A stretch of DNA of 64,000 nucleotides from assembly GCF_007556605.1 (NCBI RefSeq), contig NZ_VJND01000011.1, forward strand, positions 24,900 to 88,899. The letters run 5' to 3'. Below are positions 15,951 through 24,589 of this stretch, in pieces. The stretch comes from Tepidimonas sediminis. Lineage in GTDB: Bacteria > Pseudomonadota > Gammaproteobacteria > Burkholderiales > Burkholderiaceae_C. Within the stretch, counting starts at the first letter, position 1. Each line of letters opens with the position of its first letter. The position numbers were made by a program, and so were the translations under genes. The notes beneath the pieces are model-generated. The model was given only the letters and a program-made list of their open reading frames with translations. It had not been told where the DNA came from and ran no database searches.

Positions 15951-16839
15951 GCGGCCCGCCCAGCGCGGCGATCAGGTCGTCGAGCAGGCTGGACAGCTCA
16001 CCGGTGGCGATCGCCGCATCGGCGTCGAAGCGATCCGCCTCGCCGTGGTCGCTGGCCTCGAAGACGCCGTCGTCGAAGGCGATGCGGCGCAGCTGCAGGG
16101 CCTCGGTCAACACGAACTGCACGCGCCCGTCCCAGTCCAGCGCCAGCCGGGTGGGCCGCTTGCCCTGCGCCAGGTGCGTGCGCATCGCTTCGGCGTCCAG
16201 CGTGTGGCGCGCGTAGCGCACCATCGGCGGGCTGTCGCCGTCGCCCTTGAGCTCCACCTCGCGCCCGGGGGCGAAGTGGAGCGGCCAGTCCTCGGTGCTG
16301 CTCCCGAGCCACGCCGCCATGGCGCTGGCCGGGGAAGTGGCCGTGGCCAGCGGCTCGGCGCGCCAGCCTGGCAGCGCCTCCACCAGCGCCGTGGTCACGG
16401 CGTCCACCCGCCGTGCCGTGGTCGTGTCCAGCAACAGACGGCCCGCGCGCACGTCCCACCAGACCCACACGTCCGCCGACTGGGCGAAGGCGCGTGGCAG
16501 CAGTTCCTGCTGGATGGCCTCCTTGAGCTCGCGCTGCTCGCGCCGCCCCGGCTGGCGCCCCTCGGTGGCCTCGATCCGGGCGCAACGCGCCTCGAGTTCG
16601 CGCCGCACTGCCGTGGCCGGCACGCGCTTGTGCTCCAGCCGCAGCCGCATCAGCCGGTGCCCGGCCACCGCCTCCACCAGCGGCGCGTGCGGATCGTCGC
16701 GCGGCGGCACCCAGCCCAGGCTTTCCGCCTGCGTCGGCCCGCACGGCACGAAGGGGCGCCGCCGCAGCGCCTCCTCGATCGCCTCCAGCTCCAGCGTCGG
16801 CGCCTCGGCCACGCGCAGCACGGTCAGGTTCTTGAACAT
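15940..16839 (-). CDS. rdgC: Recombination-associated protein RdgC
   Basis: Ring-shaped, sequence-independent DNA-binding protein (299 aa, family about 300) that modulates RecA filament formation. The start MFKNLTVLRV, the FVPCGPTQAESLGWVPPR segment near 29-46 and the SFAQSADVW-like middle part match RdgC. I chose the ATG at 16839 on this conserved N-terminus rather than one 66 bp upstream. It lies downstream of the tRNA-Gly terminator on the same strand and overlaps the OsmC gene end by 11 bp. Confidence 0.9.
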   Translation of the reverse strand: MFKNLTVLRVAEAPTLELEAIEEALRRRPFVPCGPTQAESLGWVPPRDDPHAPLVEAVAGHRLMRLRLEHKRVPATAVRRELEARCARIEATEGRQPGRREQRELKEAIQQELLPRAFAQSADVWVWWDVRAGRLLLDTTTARRVDAVTTALVEALPGWRAEPLATATSPASAMAAWLGSSTEDWPLHFAPGREVELKGDGDSPPMVRYARHTLDAEAMRTHLAQGKRPTRLALDWDGRVQFVLTEALQLRRIAFDDGVFEASDHGEADRFDADAAIATGELSSLLDDLIAALGGPLNP

Positions 16840-16900
16840 CGGCCAGGCTTCTCCGCCGCCGTGCGCGGCGGCAGCCCCCGCAGGCGCGTCGCGCACGGCC

Positions 16901-16926
16901 AACAAAAAGGCCCCGCATGCGGGGCC
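16901..16926 (-). terminator. Rho-independent terminator after tRNA-Gly
   Basis: The 18-bp perfect palindrome GGCCCCGCATGCGGGGCC (16909-16926) is followed on the minus strand by TTTTTGTT (16908-16901). It lies 10 bp beyond the tRNA-Gly 3' end and separates the tRNA from rdgC. Confidence 0.88.
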
Positions 16927-16936
16927 GGTTCGATTC

Positions 16937-17010
16937 TGGAGCGGCTGATGGGAATCGAACCCACGTCTTGAGCTTGGGAAGCTCAGGTCCTACCATTGAA
17001 CGACAGCCGC
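16937..17010 (-). tRNA. tRNA-Gly (anticodon TCC)
   Basis: A 74-nt cloverleaf read on the minus strand, with an encoded CCA. The acceptor stem GCGGCTG pairs with CAGCCGC, the anticodon loop is CTTCCCA (anticodon TCC), and the T arm contains GTGGG-TTCGATT-CCCAT. All stems pair. Confidence 0.98.
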
Positions 17011-17020
17011 GCTGAAGCGT

Positions 17021-17026
17021 ATTGTA
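17021..17026 (-). promoter_or_regulatory. -10 box of tRNA-Gly
   Basis: On the minus strand this reads TACAAT, 10 bp upstream of the mature tRNA 5' end. The -35 region is not a good match. Confidence 0.45.
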
Positions 17027-17108
17027 GCGAATCGTCGTGCACCCACCTCGGCGGCTGCCTCGCACGCGAGCCGGCTTCGGGTCTTGGGGAAGCGGCCGCA
17101 AGGCTGAT

Positions 17109-18740
17109 TCAACCTCGCGCCACCTCCCACCCCACGATCTGGCGCCTCGTGCGGCTGAACTCGACGCCCAGCTCGATCACCTCCGTGATGCCCGGCGCGC
17201 CGCGATATTTGGCCGCGTAGTCGCGAGCCTTGAGCTGCCGCATGGCCTCGCCGGTGGGCTCCTCGCCGTCGACCACCTTGAACTCGATCACCCAGGCGCG
17301 GCCGGCGTGGCGGATGACGAGGTCGCACTGGCCCGGGTTGGAGACCTCCTCCGGCACGATGTCCAGGCCGAGGCTGGCCAGATGGCTGTAGAAGACGCTG
17401 GCGTAGTAGCCCTCGTACCGGGCGATGGGGTTGGCGCGCACCCAGTCGTGCGGGATGCTGGCGTAGAGCCGCTCGAAGTGCGCGCGCAGGCCCTCGGCAT
17501 CGCCTTCGGTGAGCAGGTCGTACAGCCGCATCGTCAGCTGGGACAGCGGCGTGCCGCCCGGCAGCCACCCCCCCAGCAGCAGCGCCTCGTTGAGGGCGCT
17601 GCGCACCTCCAGGTTGGGCACGCGCAGCGTGTAGACGGTGGCTGCGCCCTTGCGCTGCTGGCCGTCGATGGTGAGATAGCCGGTCTGCCACAGCAGCGCC
17701 TCGGGCTCGATGCGCTCCACGTCGAAGGCCGACAGCAGCTGCTCGCTGGCGTAGAGCCGCTCCAGCTGCGGGGTGAAGAACCCCTTGCCGCGCAGCCAGT
17801 GCACCAGAAACGTCGGCGTGCCGGTCTCGAACCAGTGCGCGCGGAACTGCCGCTCGGCCAGCAGCAGCAGCACGTCGAACGGGTTGTAGACGCTCACCGG
17901 CCCCCAGCGGTAGCCGTTGTACCAGCGGCGGATCTCCTCGCGGTCCAGCGGCTGGCCTTCCTCGGCAGCGGCCTGCAGTTCCGGCGCGAAGACGGTGTCG
18001 ATGTCTTCATCCGTGTAGCCGCAGATCGTGCCGTACTCGGGCGACAGCGTGATGTCGCGCAGGTTGTTCAGGCCCGAAAAGATGGAGACCTTGCTGAACT
18101 TGGACACGCCGGTCAGCAGCACGAAGCGCAGGTCGGCGTCTCTGCCCTTGATGACGCTGTAGAGGTTGCGCAGGCCCTCGCGCATGGCGCGGGCGACCTC
18201 CGGCGTCTCGAGGTTGTCGAGGATGGGCTTGTCGTATTCATCGACCAGCACCACGGCCTGGCGGCCGTGGGCTTCGGCGCTGCGGGTGATGAGGTCGGCA
18301 AAGCTGCCGGGGATGTCCTCGGGGTCTTCCAACGCGACGCCCAGGCGCTGCGCCTGCTCGCGCAGCTGGCGGCGGATGTGGCGCTCGAGTTCCTCGCGCT
18401 TCTCCAGCCGGCCTTCGGCAAAGCTCAGGCGAATCACCGGGTGCGGCCTGGCCCAGTCCCAGTGGTCGGCCAGGAACAGCCGCTCGCGCGGGGCGCTGCC
18501 GTCGGATCCATCGTGCGCGTCGAACAGTTCGCGGCGGCACTCGAAGGCGCAGGCGATGGTGTCCAGCAGCAGGCTCTTGCCGAAGCGGCGCGGGCGCGAG
18601 AGGAAGTAGTGCTTGCCGCTGTCGACCAGGCGCGCGATCAGCGGCGTCTTGTCGACGTAGTAGTAGCCGCCCTCGCGGATGTCGCGCAGGGTCTGGATGC
18701 CGATGGGCAGCTTGCGGCGGGTGGGCGTGACCTGGTTCAT
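17109..18740 (-). CDS. AAA-ATPase-like protein with C-terminal PD-(D/E)XK nuclease-like domain
   Basis: Protein of 543 aa. The N-terminal half is an AAA-ATPase-like domain with the P-loop variant SRPRRFGKSLL near residues 45-55 and Walker B VVLVDEYDKP near 165. The TGVSKFSKVSIFSGLNNL stretch near 208 is typical of this family. The C-terminal part (about 430-543) has the PD-(D/E)XK-like core QCDLVIRHAGRAWVIEFKV near 484 (D...E-x-K). The ATG at 18740 is chosen because MNQVTPTRRKLPIGIQ matches the usual family start. The cellular role of these proteins is unknown; they are often present in multiple copies and mobile. It stands alone between tRNA-Gly and gabD. Confidence 0.82.
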   Translation of the reverse strand: MNQVTPTRRKLPIGIQTLRDIREGGYYYVDKTPLIARLVDSGKHYFLSRPRRFGKSLLLDTIACAFECRRELFDAHDGSDGSAPRERLFLADHWDWARPHPVIRLSFAEGRLEKREELERHIRRQLREQAQRLGVALEDPEDIPGSFADLITRSAEAHGRQAVVLVDEYDKPILDNLETPEVARAMREGLRNLYSVIKGRDADLRFVLLTGVSKFSKVSIFSGLNNLRDITLSPEYGTICGYTDEDIDTVFAPELQAAAEEGQPLDREEIRRWYNGYRWGPVSVYNPFDVLLLLAERQFRAHWFETGTPTFLVHWLRGKGFFTPQLERLYASEQLLSAFDVERIEPEALLWQTGYLTIDGQQRKGAATVYTLRVPNLEVRSALNEALLLGGWLPGGTPLSQLTMRLYDLLTEGDAEGLRAHFERLYASIPHDWVRANPIARYEGYYASVFYSHLASLGLDIVPEEVSNPGQCDLVIRHAGRAWVIEFKVVDGEEPTGEAMRQLKARDYAAKYRGAPGITEVIELGVEFSRTRRQIVGWEVARG

Positions 18741-18851
18741 GCCGCCAAGGGTAGCACGGTCACACCCACGGGATCGCCGTCGCCGCCAGGCGGGGAGGGT
18801 GGGCGCAGGCTCTTCCATTCACGTCGCGACCACCTGCCCGCGCGCCGGCGG

Positions 18852-20330
18852 TCACTTGAGCACGTCGCCGATGCAGACGTACTTGATCTCGACGTACTCG
18901 TCGATGCCGTGGTGCGACCCCTCGCGGCCAAGGCCCGACTGCTTGACGCCGCCGAACGGCACATGCTCGGTGGCCAGGATGCCGACGTTGACGCCGACCA
19001 TGCCGTACTCCAGCGCCTCGGCGACACGGAAGATGCGTCCCACGTCGCGGCTGTAGAAGTAGCCCGCCAGGCCATATTCGGTGTCATTGGCCATGCGGAT
19101 CACCTCTTCCTCGGTACGGAAGCGGAACACCGGCGCAAACGGGCCGAATGTCTCTTCCCGGGCGCACAGCATGTCGGGCGTGGCGTCGGCCACCACGGTG
19201 GGCGCATAGAACAGCCCGCCGAGGCGCCGTCCGCCGGTCAGCAGCCGCGCGCCCTTGGCCAGCGCGTCGTCCACGTGGCGCTGCACCTTCTCCACCGCAG
19301 CCTCCTCGATCAGAGGCCCCTGGTTGACGCCCTCCTCGAAGCCGTTGCCGACCCTGGCGGTGGCCACTTTGGCGGCGAACTTCTGCACGAACGCCTCGTA
19401 CACCCCCTCCTGCACGTAGATGCGGTTGGAGCAGACGCAGGTCTGGCCGGCGTTGCGGTACTTGCTGGCAAACGCCCCTTCCACCGCGCTGTCGATGTCG
19501 GCGTCGTCGAAGACGATGAACGGCGCGTTGCCGCCCAGCTCCAGCGACAGCTTCTTGATCGTCGGGGCGCTTTGCGCCATCAGGATGCGGCCGACCTCGG
19601 TGGAGCCGGTGAAGCTCAGGTGCCGCACCACGGGGCTGGCGCACAGCACCTGGCCGATCTCGACGCTGCCGGGGCCGTCGCTGGTCAGCACGTTGAGCAC
19701 GCCGGCCGGGATGCCGGCGCGCATGGCCAGCTCCGCGGCCGCCAGCGCCGTCAGCGGCGTCTGTTCGGCCGGCTTGATCACCACCGTGCAGCCGGCGGCC
19801 AGCGCCGGGGCCACCTTGCGCGTGATCATCGCCAGCGGAAAATTCCACGGCGTGATGGCCGCGCAGACGCCGATGGGCTGCTTCAGCACCAGCAGCCGGC
19901 GGTTCATGTCGAAGGGCGGCAGCGTCTCGCCGTTGACGCGCTTGGCCTCCTCGGCGAACCACTCGACGAAACTGGCGCCGTAGGCCACTTCACCCTTGGC
20001 CTCCGGCAGCGGCTTGCCCTGCTCGGCGGTCATCAGCCGCGCCAGATCGTCCTGGTGGGCCATGAGCAGTTCGTACCACCGGCGCAGGAGGTTGGCGCGT
20101 TCCTTGGCCGTGCGGTTGCGCCACGCCGGCCAGGCGGCGTTGGCCGCGGCGATGGCGGCTTCGGCCTCGGCCGGTCCGAGCCGGGCCACCTCCGCGAGCC
20201 TGGCCCCGGTGGCCGGGTCGTGCACGGCAAAGCGCGCCGGGCCGGCCACCCAGCGGCCATCGATCAGCGCGTCGGTCTTCAGCAGCGTCGGGTCACGCAG
20301 CAGGGCAAGCGGTGAGGTCGGCATGTCCAT
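18852..20330 (-). CDS. gabD: NAD(P)-dependent succinate-semialdehyde dehydrogenase GabD
   Basis: Aldehyde dehydrogenase of 492 aa (GabD about 480-490) oxidising succinate semialdehyde to succinate, the last step of GABA catabolism. It shows the [22 protein letters not shown] block near 164, the general-base Glu in [16 protein letters not shown] near 265, and the catalytic Cys in [12 protein letters not shown] near 299. GGAG lies about 8 bp before the ATG at 20330. Its promoter region carries the same three-half-site operator as gabT and the ABC-ureohydrolase operon, so control by the MocR regulator at 32 kb is likely. Confidence 0.93.
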   Translation of the reverse strand: MDMPTSPLALLRDPTLLKTDALIDGRWVAGPARFAVHDPATGARLAEVARLGPAEAEAAIAAANAAWPAWRNRTAKERANLLRRWYELLMAHQDDLARLMTAEQGKPLPEAKGEVAYGASFVEWFAEEAKRVNGETLPPFDMNRRLLVLKQPIGVCAAITPWNFPLAMITRKVAPALAAGCTVVIKPAEQTPLTALAAAELAMRAGIPAGVLNVLTSDGPGSVEIGQVLCASPVVRHLSFTGSTEVGRILMAQSAPTIKKLSLELGGNAPFIVFDDADIDSAVEGAFASKYRNAGQTCVCSNRIYVQEGVYEAFVQKFAAKVATARVGNGFEEGVNQGPLIEEAAVEKVQRHVDDALAKGARLLTGGRRLGGLFYAPTVVADATPDMLCAREETFGPFAPVFRFRTEEEVIRMANDTEYGLAGYFYSRDVGRIFRVAEALEYGMVGVNVGILATEHVPFGGVKQSGLGREGSHHGIDEYVEIKYVCIGDVLK

Positions 20331-20368
20331 CGGGAAACTCCATCCATCCAGGCTCCTGTGATCGCCGT

Positions 20369-20450
20369 ACTGTAGCCCGGCCGGCGTGCGCGTGGCGGTA
20401 CAGCGCGCGACAGCCGGCACGCCGTTGTGCCGGGCTGCGGGCCGGTACAG
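20369..20450 (-). promoter_or_regulatory. MocR-type operator and -10 box upstream of gabD
   Basis: Read on the minus strand: CTGTACC (20450-20444), 12 bp, the degenerate inverted half-site GGCACAA (20431-20425), 21 bp, CTGTACC (20403-20397). A -10-like TACAGT lies at 20374-20369. The direct half-sites are 47 bp apart. The same geometry is found at 25720-25774 and 31989-32042. Confidence 0.7.
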
Positions 20451-20476
20451 CCTCACCATGGCCGGCCGATGACGGC

Positions 20477-21448
20477 TCACCGATACCGCACGCCCGGCAG
20501 CACGCACAGCATCTCGTACAGCAGGTTGGCGCCGAGCAGCGCAGTGTTGCCGCTCGGGTCGTAGGGAGGGGAGACCTCGACGAGGTCACAGCCCACCAGC
20601 CGCAGGCCACGGCAGCCGCGCACGATCTCCAGGGCCTGCGGGACGGTCAGCCCCCCGATTTCCGGGGTACCCGTTCCTCCGGCGTAGGCCGGGTCGATGC
20701 CGTCGATGTCGAAGCTGAGGTAGGTTGGGGTCTGCGGTCCGATCTGCTGACGAATCTGATCCATCAGCGGTGCCAGCGTTTGCCCCCAGACCTCGTGGGC
20801 AGGCACGAGGTGAAATCCTTGGCGGCGCGGCCAGTCGAAGTCGTCGATGGCGTACCCCGTCCCCCGCAGCCCTATCTGCCAGACCTTGTTTCTCTGCAGC
20901 AGCCCTTCCTCGACCGCCCGCCGGAACGGCGTGCCATGGGCCAACGGTTCGCCGAACATGGCGTCGTTGACGTCCGCGTGGGCATCGACGTGGATCAGCG
21001 CCACCGGGCCATGTCGAGCGGCCACCGCGCGCAGGATCGGCAGCACGAGGGTATGGTCCCCGCCCAGCGTCAGCGGAGTGCAGCCGGCGTCGATGATGGG
21101 GCGGTAGTGGCGCTCGATGATGTCGACCGATTTCGGCAGGTGGTAAGGATTGATCGGCACATCCCCAAGATCGGCTACCTGCAGCGTGTCGAACGGTGCG
21201 GCACCCGTGGCCATGTTGTAGGGCCGCAGCAGAGCCGACTCGGCGCGGATCTGGCGCGGACCGAAGCGGGCGCCCGGGCGATGGCTGGTGCCGATGTCCA
21301 GCGGCACGCCGATGAATGCGGCGTCGAGGCCGTGCGGGGTGTCGGCCGCCGGCAGGCGCATCATCGTCGCCGGTCCGCCGAAGCGCGGCATCTCGTTGCC
21401 GCCGAGCGGCTGGTTGCGCGGCGGGATGGGGTGGACCGGTTCGTTCAT
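20477..21448 (-). CDS. Ureohydrolase (agmatinase family, probably guanidinobutyrase)
   Basis: Mn-dependent ureohydrolase of 323 aa. All metal motifs are present: GGDHT near residue 131, [10 protein letters not shown] near 154 and [10 protein letters not shown] near 233. The N-terminal [14 protein letters not shown] segment near residue 12 resembles guanidinobutyrase/guanidinopropionase rather than classical agmatinase. It is the last gene of the ABC transporter operon, with an ATGA overlap with the upstream permease gene. With gabT and gabD under the same operator, hydrolysis of 4-guanidinobutyrate to urea and GABA is the most coherent role. Agmatine to putrescine is the alternative. Confidence 0.85.
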   Translation of the reverse strand: MNEPVHPIPPRNQPLGGNEMPRFGGPATMMRLPAADTPHGLDAAFIGVPLDIGTSHRPGARFGPRQIRAESALLRPYNMATGAAPFDTLQVADLGDVPINPYHLPKSVDIIERHYRPIIDAGCTPLTLGGDHTLVLPILRAVAARHGPVALIHVDAHADVNDAMFGEPLAHGTPFRRAVEEGLLQRNKVWQIGLRGTGYAIDDFDWPRRQGFHLVPAHEVWGQTLAPLMDQIRQQIGPQTPTYLSFDIDGIDPAYAGGTGTPEIGGLTVPQALEIVRGCRGLRLVGCDLVEVSPPYDPSGNTALLGANLLYEMLCVLPGVRYR

Positions 21449-22275
21449 CGCCGGGTCCTTCCGCGCAGCCACTCCAGGGTCAGCATCAGTGCCGTGGTGA
21501 AAAGCGTCAGCAGCGTCGCCACCGCGGCGATCGTCGGGGAAATGTTTTCACGGATGCCGGTGAACATCTGTCGGGGCAGCGTCACCTGGTCGGGGCCGGC
21601 CAGGAAGAGTGTGACCACGACCTCGTCGAAGGAGGTGGCAAAGGCGAACAGCGCGCCGGACAGCACGCCGGGAGCGATCACCGGCAGTGTGACGCGGCGA
21701 AATGTCTCCAAGGGGCTGGCACCGAGACTGAGACTTGCGCGCACGAGGTTCTGGTTGAAGTTCTGCAGCGTGGCGGTGACGGTGGTGACGACGAACGGCG
21801 CGCCCAGCGCCGCGTGAGCCAGGATCAGGCCGAGGTAGGAGTCGTTGAGGCCGAGGCGGGCGAAATAGAGGTAGGTGCCGACCGCCACCACGATCACCGG
21901 CACCACCATCGGCAGCAGGATGAGGCTGTTGACCAGCTCCTTGCCCGGGAAGCGCGAGCGCGCCAGCCCCATGGCCGCCAGCGTGCCCAGCACGGTGGCG
22001 ATCAGCGTCGCGGCGGGGGCGACGATGAAGCTGTTGCGGGCAGCGCGCGCCCACTCCGGTGCCGAGGCCATCTCACGGTACCAGCGCAGCGACCAGCCCT
22101 CGATTGGATACGCCAGAAACGTGCTGTCGCTGAACGACAGCGGCACGATCGCCAGGATCGGCAGCAGCAGGAACACCAGCACCAGAGCCGCCATCAGCCG
22201 CAGCGCCCACCAGCCCAGGATGTCCGGCCAGCGGTAGTGGGCGGGCAGGTCCGGTCGCAGTCGCAACCCTTTCAT
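21445..22275 (-). CDS. ABC transporter permease, PotC/PotI-like
   Basis: Inner-membrane permease of 276 aa with six hydrophobic segments. The EAA loop ASLSLGASPLETFRRVTLPV near residue 185-204 contacts the ATPase. It belongs to the polyamine/amine importer group. It starts 5 bp after the preceding permease gene and overlaps the ureohydrolase start by 4 bp. The imported compound is likely a guanidino or amino acid such as 4-guanidinobutyrate, judged by operon partners. Confidence 0.88.
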   Translation of the reverse strand: MKGLRLRPDLPAHYRWPDILGWWALRLMAALVLVFLLLPILAIVPLSFSDSTFLAYPIEGWSLRWYREMASAPEWARAARNSFIVAPAATLIATVLGTLAAMGLARSRFPGKELVNSLILLPMVVPVIVVAVGTYLYFARLGLNDSYLGLILAHAALGAPFVVTTVTATLQNFNQNLVRASLSLGASPLETFRRVTLPVIAPGVLSGALFAFATSFDEVVVTLFLAGPDQVTLPRQMFTGIRENISPTIAAVATLLTLFTTALMLTLEWLRGRTRR

Positions 22276-22279
22276 CCGG

Positions 22280-23533
22280 TCACCCCAGACTGAGACCGCC
22301 GCGCGCGACGCGACGGTAGAACCCGAACAGCACCAACGTGGCGCCGAGCAGCACCCCGCCGAGGGCGCACGCCATGCCCCAGTTGACCTCCACGTTGGTG
22401 TACTGGGCGATGTAGTAGCTCAGCATCTGGTCGCCGGCTCCGCCCAGCAGCGCGGGGGTCACGTAATAACCGATCGACGTGATGAACACCAGCAGACACC
22501 CTGCGGCCACGCCCGGGTAGGTCTGGGGCACGTAGACGCGGAAAAACGCCGCCAGGGGGTGGCTGCCCAGAGAGACGGCGGCGCGCAGGTAGTTCGCGGG
22601 CACGCTCCTCATCACGCTGTACAGCGGCAGGATCATGAACGGCAGCAGGATGTGCACCATGGCGATGATCACGCCGGTGCGGTTGAACAGCAGCGGCAGC
22701 GGCGCGTCGATGAGGCCCAGGGCCTGCAATCCGCGGTTGATCAGTCCGTTGCTCTGCAGCAGCACGATCCAGGCCGCGATGCGCACCAGTACCGAGGTCC
22801 AGAACGGCAGCAGCACCAGGATCAGCAGCAGGTTGGCACGCCGTTCGGGCAGCGTCGAGAGCCAGAACGCCAACGGGTAGGCCATCAGCAGCGCCACGAC
22901 CGTCACGGTGGCGCTGATGGCGAAGGTGCGCAGCAGGATGTCCCCGAAAACCGCCTCTTCCGCGGGCAGCCGCTGCAGATTGCCCTCGACGTCGCGGCGC
23001 AAGTCGATCGCTGCCAGCAGGTAGTCTGGCGTCCAGCGCTGCGTATTCTTGGCAATGGCGCGCCAGTAATCCAGCTCGGCCCAGCGCACGTCGAGCTCCA
23101 GAAGCGCCGCGCGCGCCTTTTCGGGAGGCGGCGGGTCCGTGCGGATGGCGCGATAGGTGCCCATGATCAGCGAGCGCGCCCCGGGCGCCTCGCTGTTGAG
23201 CCGCCGCGCCAGCGCGCCGGCCTGGGCTGTCTCCTCGATCGCGTAAAGGTCGGCCACGATCGCCGCATAGGCGGCATCCGGCGGGGCGTGGTGTCCGTCC
23301 CAGAGCTGCAGGGCACGTGCGGTGGCGGGCAGGGCGTCGGCGACCTCGGGGTTCTCGACGCCGCGCAGCAGCATCGCGGCCAGCGGCACCAAAAAGAACA
23401 CCAGCAGGAACAGAAGCAGCGGGGCGGTCAGGGCCGCCGCGCGCCACTGCTGGCGCCGCTGGGCGCGCCGCAGGCGCCGCACGAGCTCGCGCCCGCCAGC
23501 GGCCGAGACGGCAGGGGTTACTGCGCCGCCCAT
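22280..23533 (-). CDS. ABC transporter permease, PotB/PotH-like, with a long periplasmic insertion
   Basis: Permease of 417 aa, longer than the usual 280-320. TM1 lies near residues 33-54. About 130 mostly hydrophilic residues follow (about 60-195, rich in Ala, Arg, Asp and Glu) before the standard five-segment permease core, which carries the EAA loop AAVSLGSHPLAAFFRVYVPQ near 323. The extension probably sits in the periplasm and may contact the binding protein; such a loop occurs in some PotB-like relatives. The gene overlaps the 3' end of the binding-protein gene by 16 bp. Confidence 0.87.
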   Translation of the reverse strand: MGGAVTPAVSAAGGRELVRRLRRAQRRQQWRAAALTAPLLLFLLVFFLVPLAAMLLRGVENPEVADALPATARALQLWDGHHAPPDAAYAAIVADLYAIEETAQAGALARRLNSEAPGARSLIMGTYRAIRTDPPPPEKARAALLELDVRWAELDYWRAIAKNTQRWTPDYLLAAIDLRRDVEGNLQRLPAEEAVFGDILLRTFAISATVTVVALLMAYPLAFWLSTLPERRANLLLILVLLPFWTSVLVRIAAWIVLLQSNGLINRGLQALGLIDAPLPLLFNRTGVIIAMVHILLPFMILPLYSVMRSVPANYLRAAVSLGSHPLAAFFRVYVPQTYPGVAAGCLLVFITSIGYYVTPALLGGAGDQMLSYYIAQYTNVEVNWGMACALGGVLLGATLVLFGFYRRVARGGLSLG

Positions 23534-24561
23534 GCCGCGAAGCGCTTCTCCAGGGCCTCACCCTGGTCGGCCCAGAACTGGATGTTGAAGCGCAGCGCCT
23601 CGCGGCTGTTGGCCGGCGACGTGGGCAGCTGCTCCAGCACCTTCGCATCCAGACGGGCGATCGCCTTCGTGTTGGTGGGGCCGTAGGAGATCAGGCGGGC
23701 GTATTCGGCTTGTGCCTCGGGGGTGCTGGCCAGCGCGATGAACCGGTGGGCCAGATCCCGGTTCGGCGAACCCTTCGGGATGACCCAGTAGTCGAGGTCA
23801 TAGATGCCGCCCGTCCAAGTGATCTTGAGGTTGCGACCTTCGCGCTGGGCCGCGTCGATGCGGCCGTTGTAGGCGGTGGTCATGACGACGTCGCCGGCGA
23901 CGAGGAACTGGGGCGGCTGGGCGCCAGCCTCCCACCACTGGATGTGGGGCTTGAGCTCGGTCAGCTTGCGGAAGGCCCGGTCGGCGCCTTCCTTGGTGGC
24001 CAGTACCTTGTAGACATCGGCCGGCTTGACGCCGTCTGCCATCAGGGCGAACTCCAGGTTGTAGCGAGCCCCCTTGCGCATGCCGCGCTTGCCCGGATAT
24101 TTCTTCACGTCCCAGAAATCGGCCCAGCTCTTCGGGGCGTCCTTCAGTCGGTCGCCGTTGTAGGCCAGCACCGTCGACCACACGAACGTACCGACTCCGC
24201 AGTCGTGCACGGCGTCGGGCATGAAGTCGGCCTTGTTGCCGATCTTGGACCAGTCCAGCTTCTCGAACAGCCCCTCGTCGCAGCCGCGGCTGACATCCGG
24301 GCTTTCGACCTCGACCACGTCCCACGTGACACGCCGGGCCTCGACCATGGCCTTGATGCGCGCCTGCTCGCCGTTGTACTCGACGGCAGTCACCCGCACG
24401 TTGGCCGCCTTCTCGAAGGGCTCGATGTAGGCCTTCTTCTGGGCGGCACCGTTGGCACCGCCAAAGTTGACGACCGTCAGCGTGGCCTGTTGCGCGTAGG
24501 CCGTCCAGGCGGTCAGCGCGATGGCAGCGGCGATGGCGGCGGGGATGGCAGCACGTTTCAT
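23518..24561 (-). CDS. ABC transporter periplasmic substrate-binding protein, PotD/PotF-like
   Basis: Binding protein of 347 aa with a Sec signal peptide (MKRAAIPAAIAAAIALTAWT, cleaved near YAQ at residue 24). Type II periplasmic fold motifs of the polyamine/spermidine group are visible: VVNFGGANGAAQKKAYIEPF near 29, WDVVEVESPDV near 80 and YNGRID near 224. GAGGAG lies 7 bp upstream. It is the second gene of the ABC-ureohydrolase operon. The ligand cannot be read from sequence; GABA-yielding guanidino compounds fit the context. Confidence 0.88.
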   Translation of the reverse strand: MKRAAIPAAIAAAIALTAWTAYAQQATLTVVNFGGANGAAQKKAYIEPFEKAANVRVTAVEYNGEQARIKAMVEARRVTWDVVEVESPDVSRGCDEGLFEKLDWSKIGNKADFMPDAVHDCGVGTFVWSTVLAYNGDRLKDAPKSWADFWDVKKYPGKRGMRKGARYNLEFALMADGVKPADVYKVLATKEGADRAFRKLTELKPHIQWWEAGAQPPQFLVAGDVVMTTAYNGRIDAAQREGRNLKITWTGGIYDLDYWVIPKGSPNRDLAHRFIALASTPEAQAEYARLISYGPTNTKAIARLDAKVLEQLPTSPANSREALRFNIQFWADQGEALEKRFAAWAAQ

Positions 24562-24589
24562 CGGGGATCTCCTCTGGTGGTGGAAGACG

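Noticed and set aside
16927..17108. Integration site (att) at the tRNA-Gly gene
   Set aside because: No integrase gene and no repeat of the tRNA 3' end were seen nearby in the window.
17037..20315. 1092-codon plus-strand frame opposite the AAA/PD-(D/E)XK gene and gabD
   Set aside because: Antisense shadow; the minus strand carries well-conserved proteins over the same interval.
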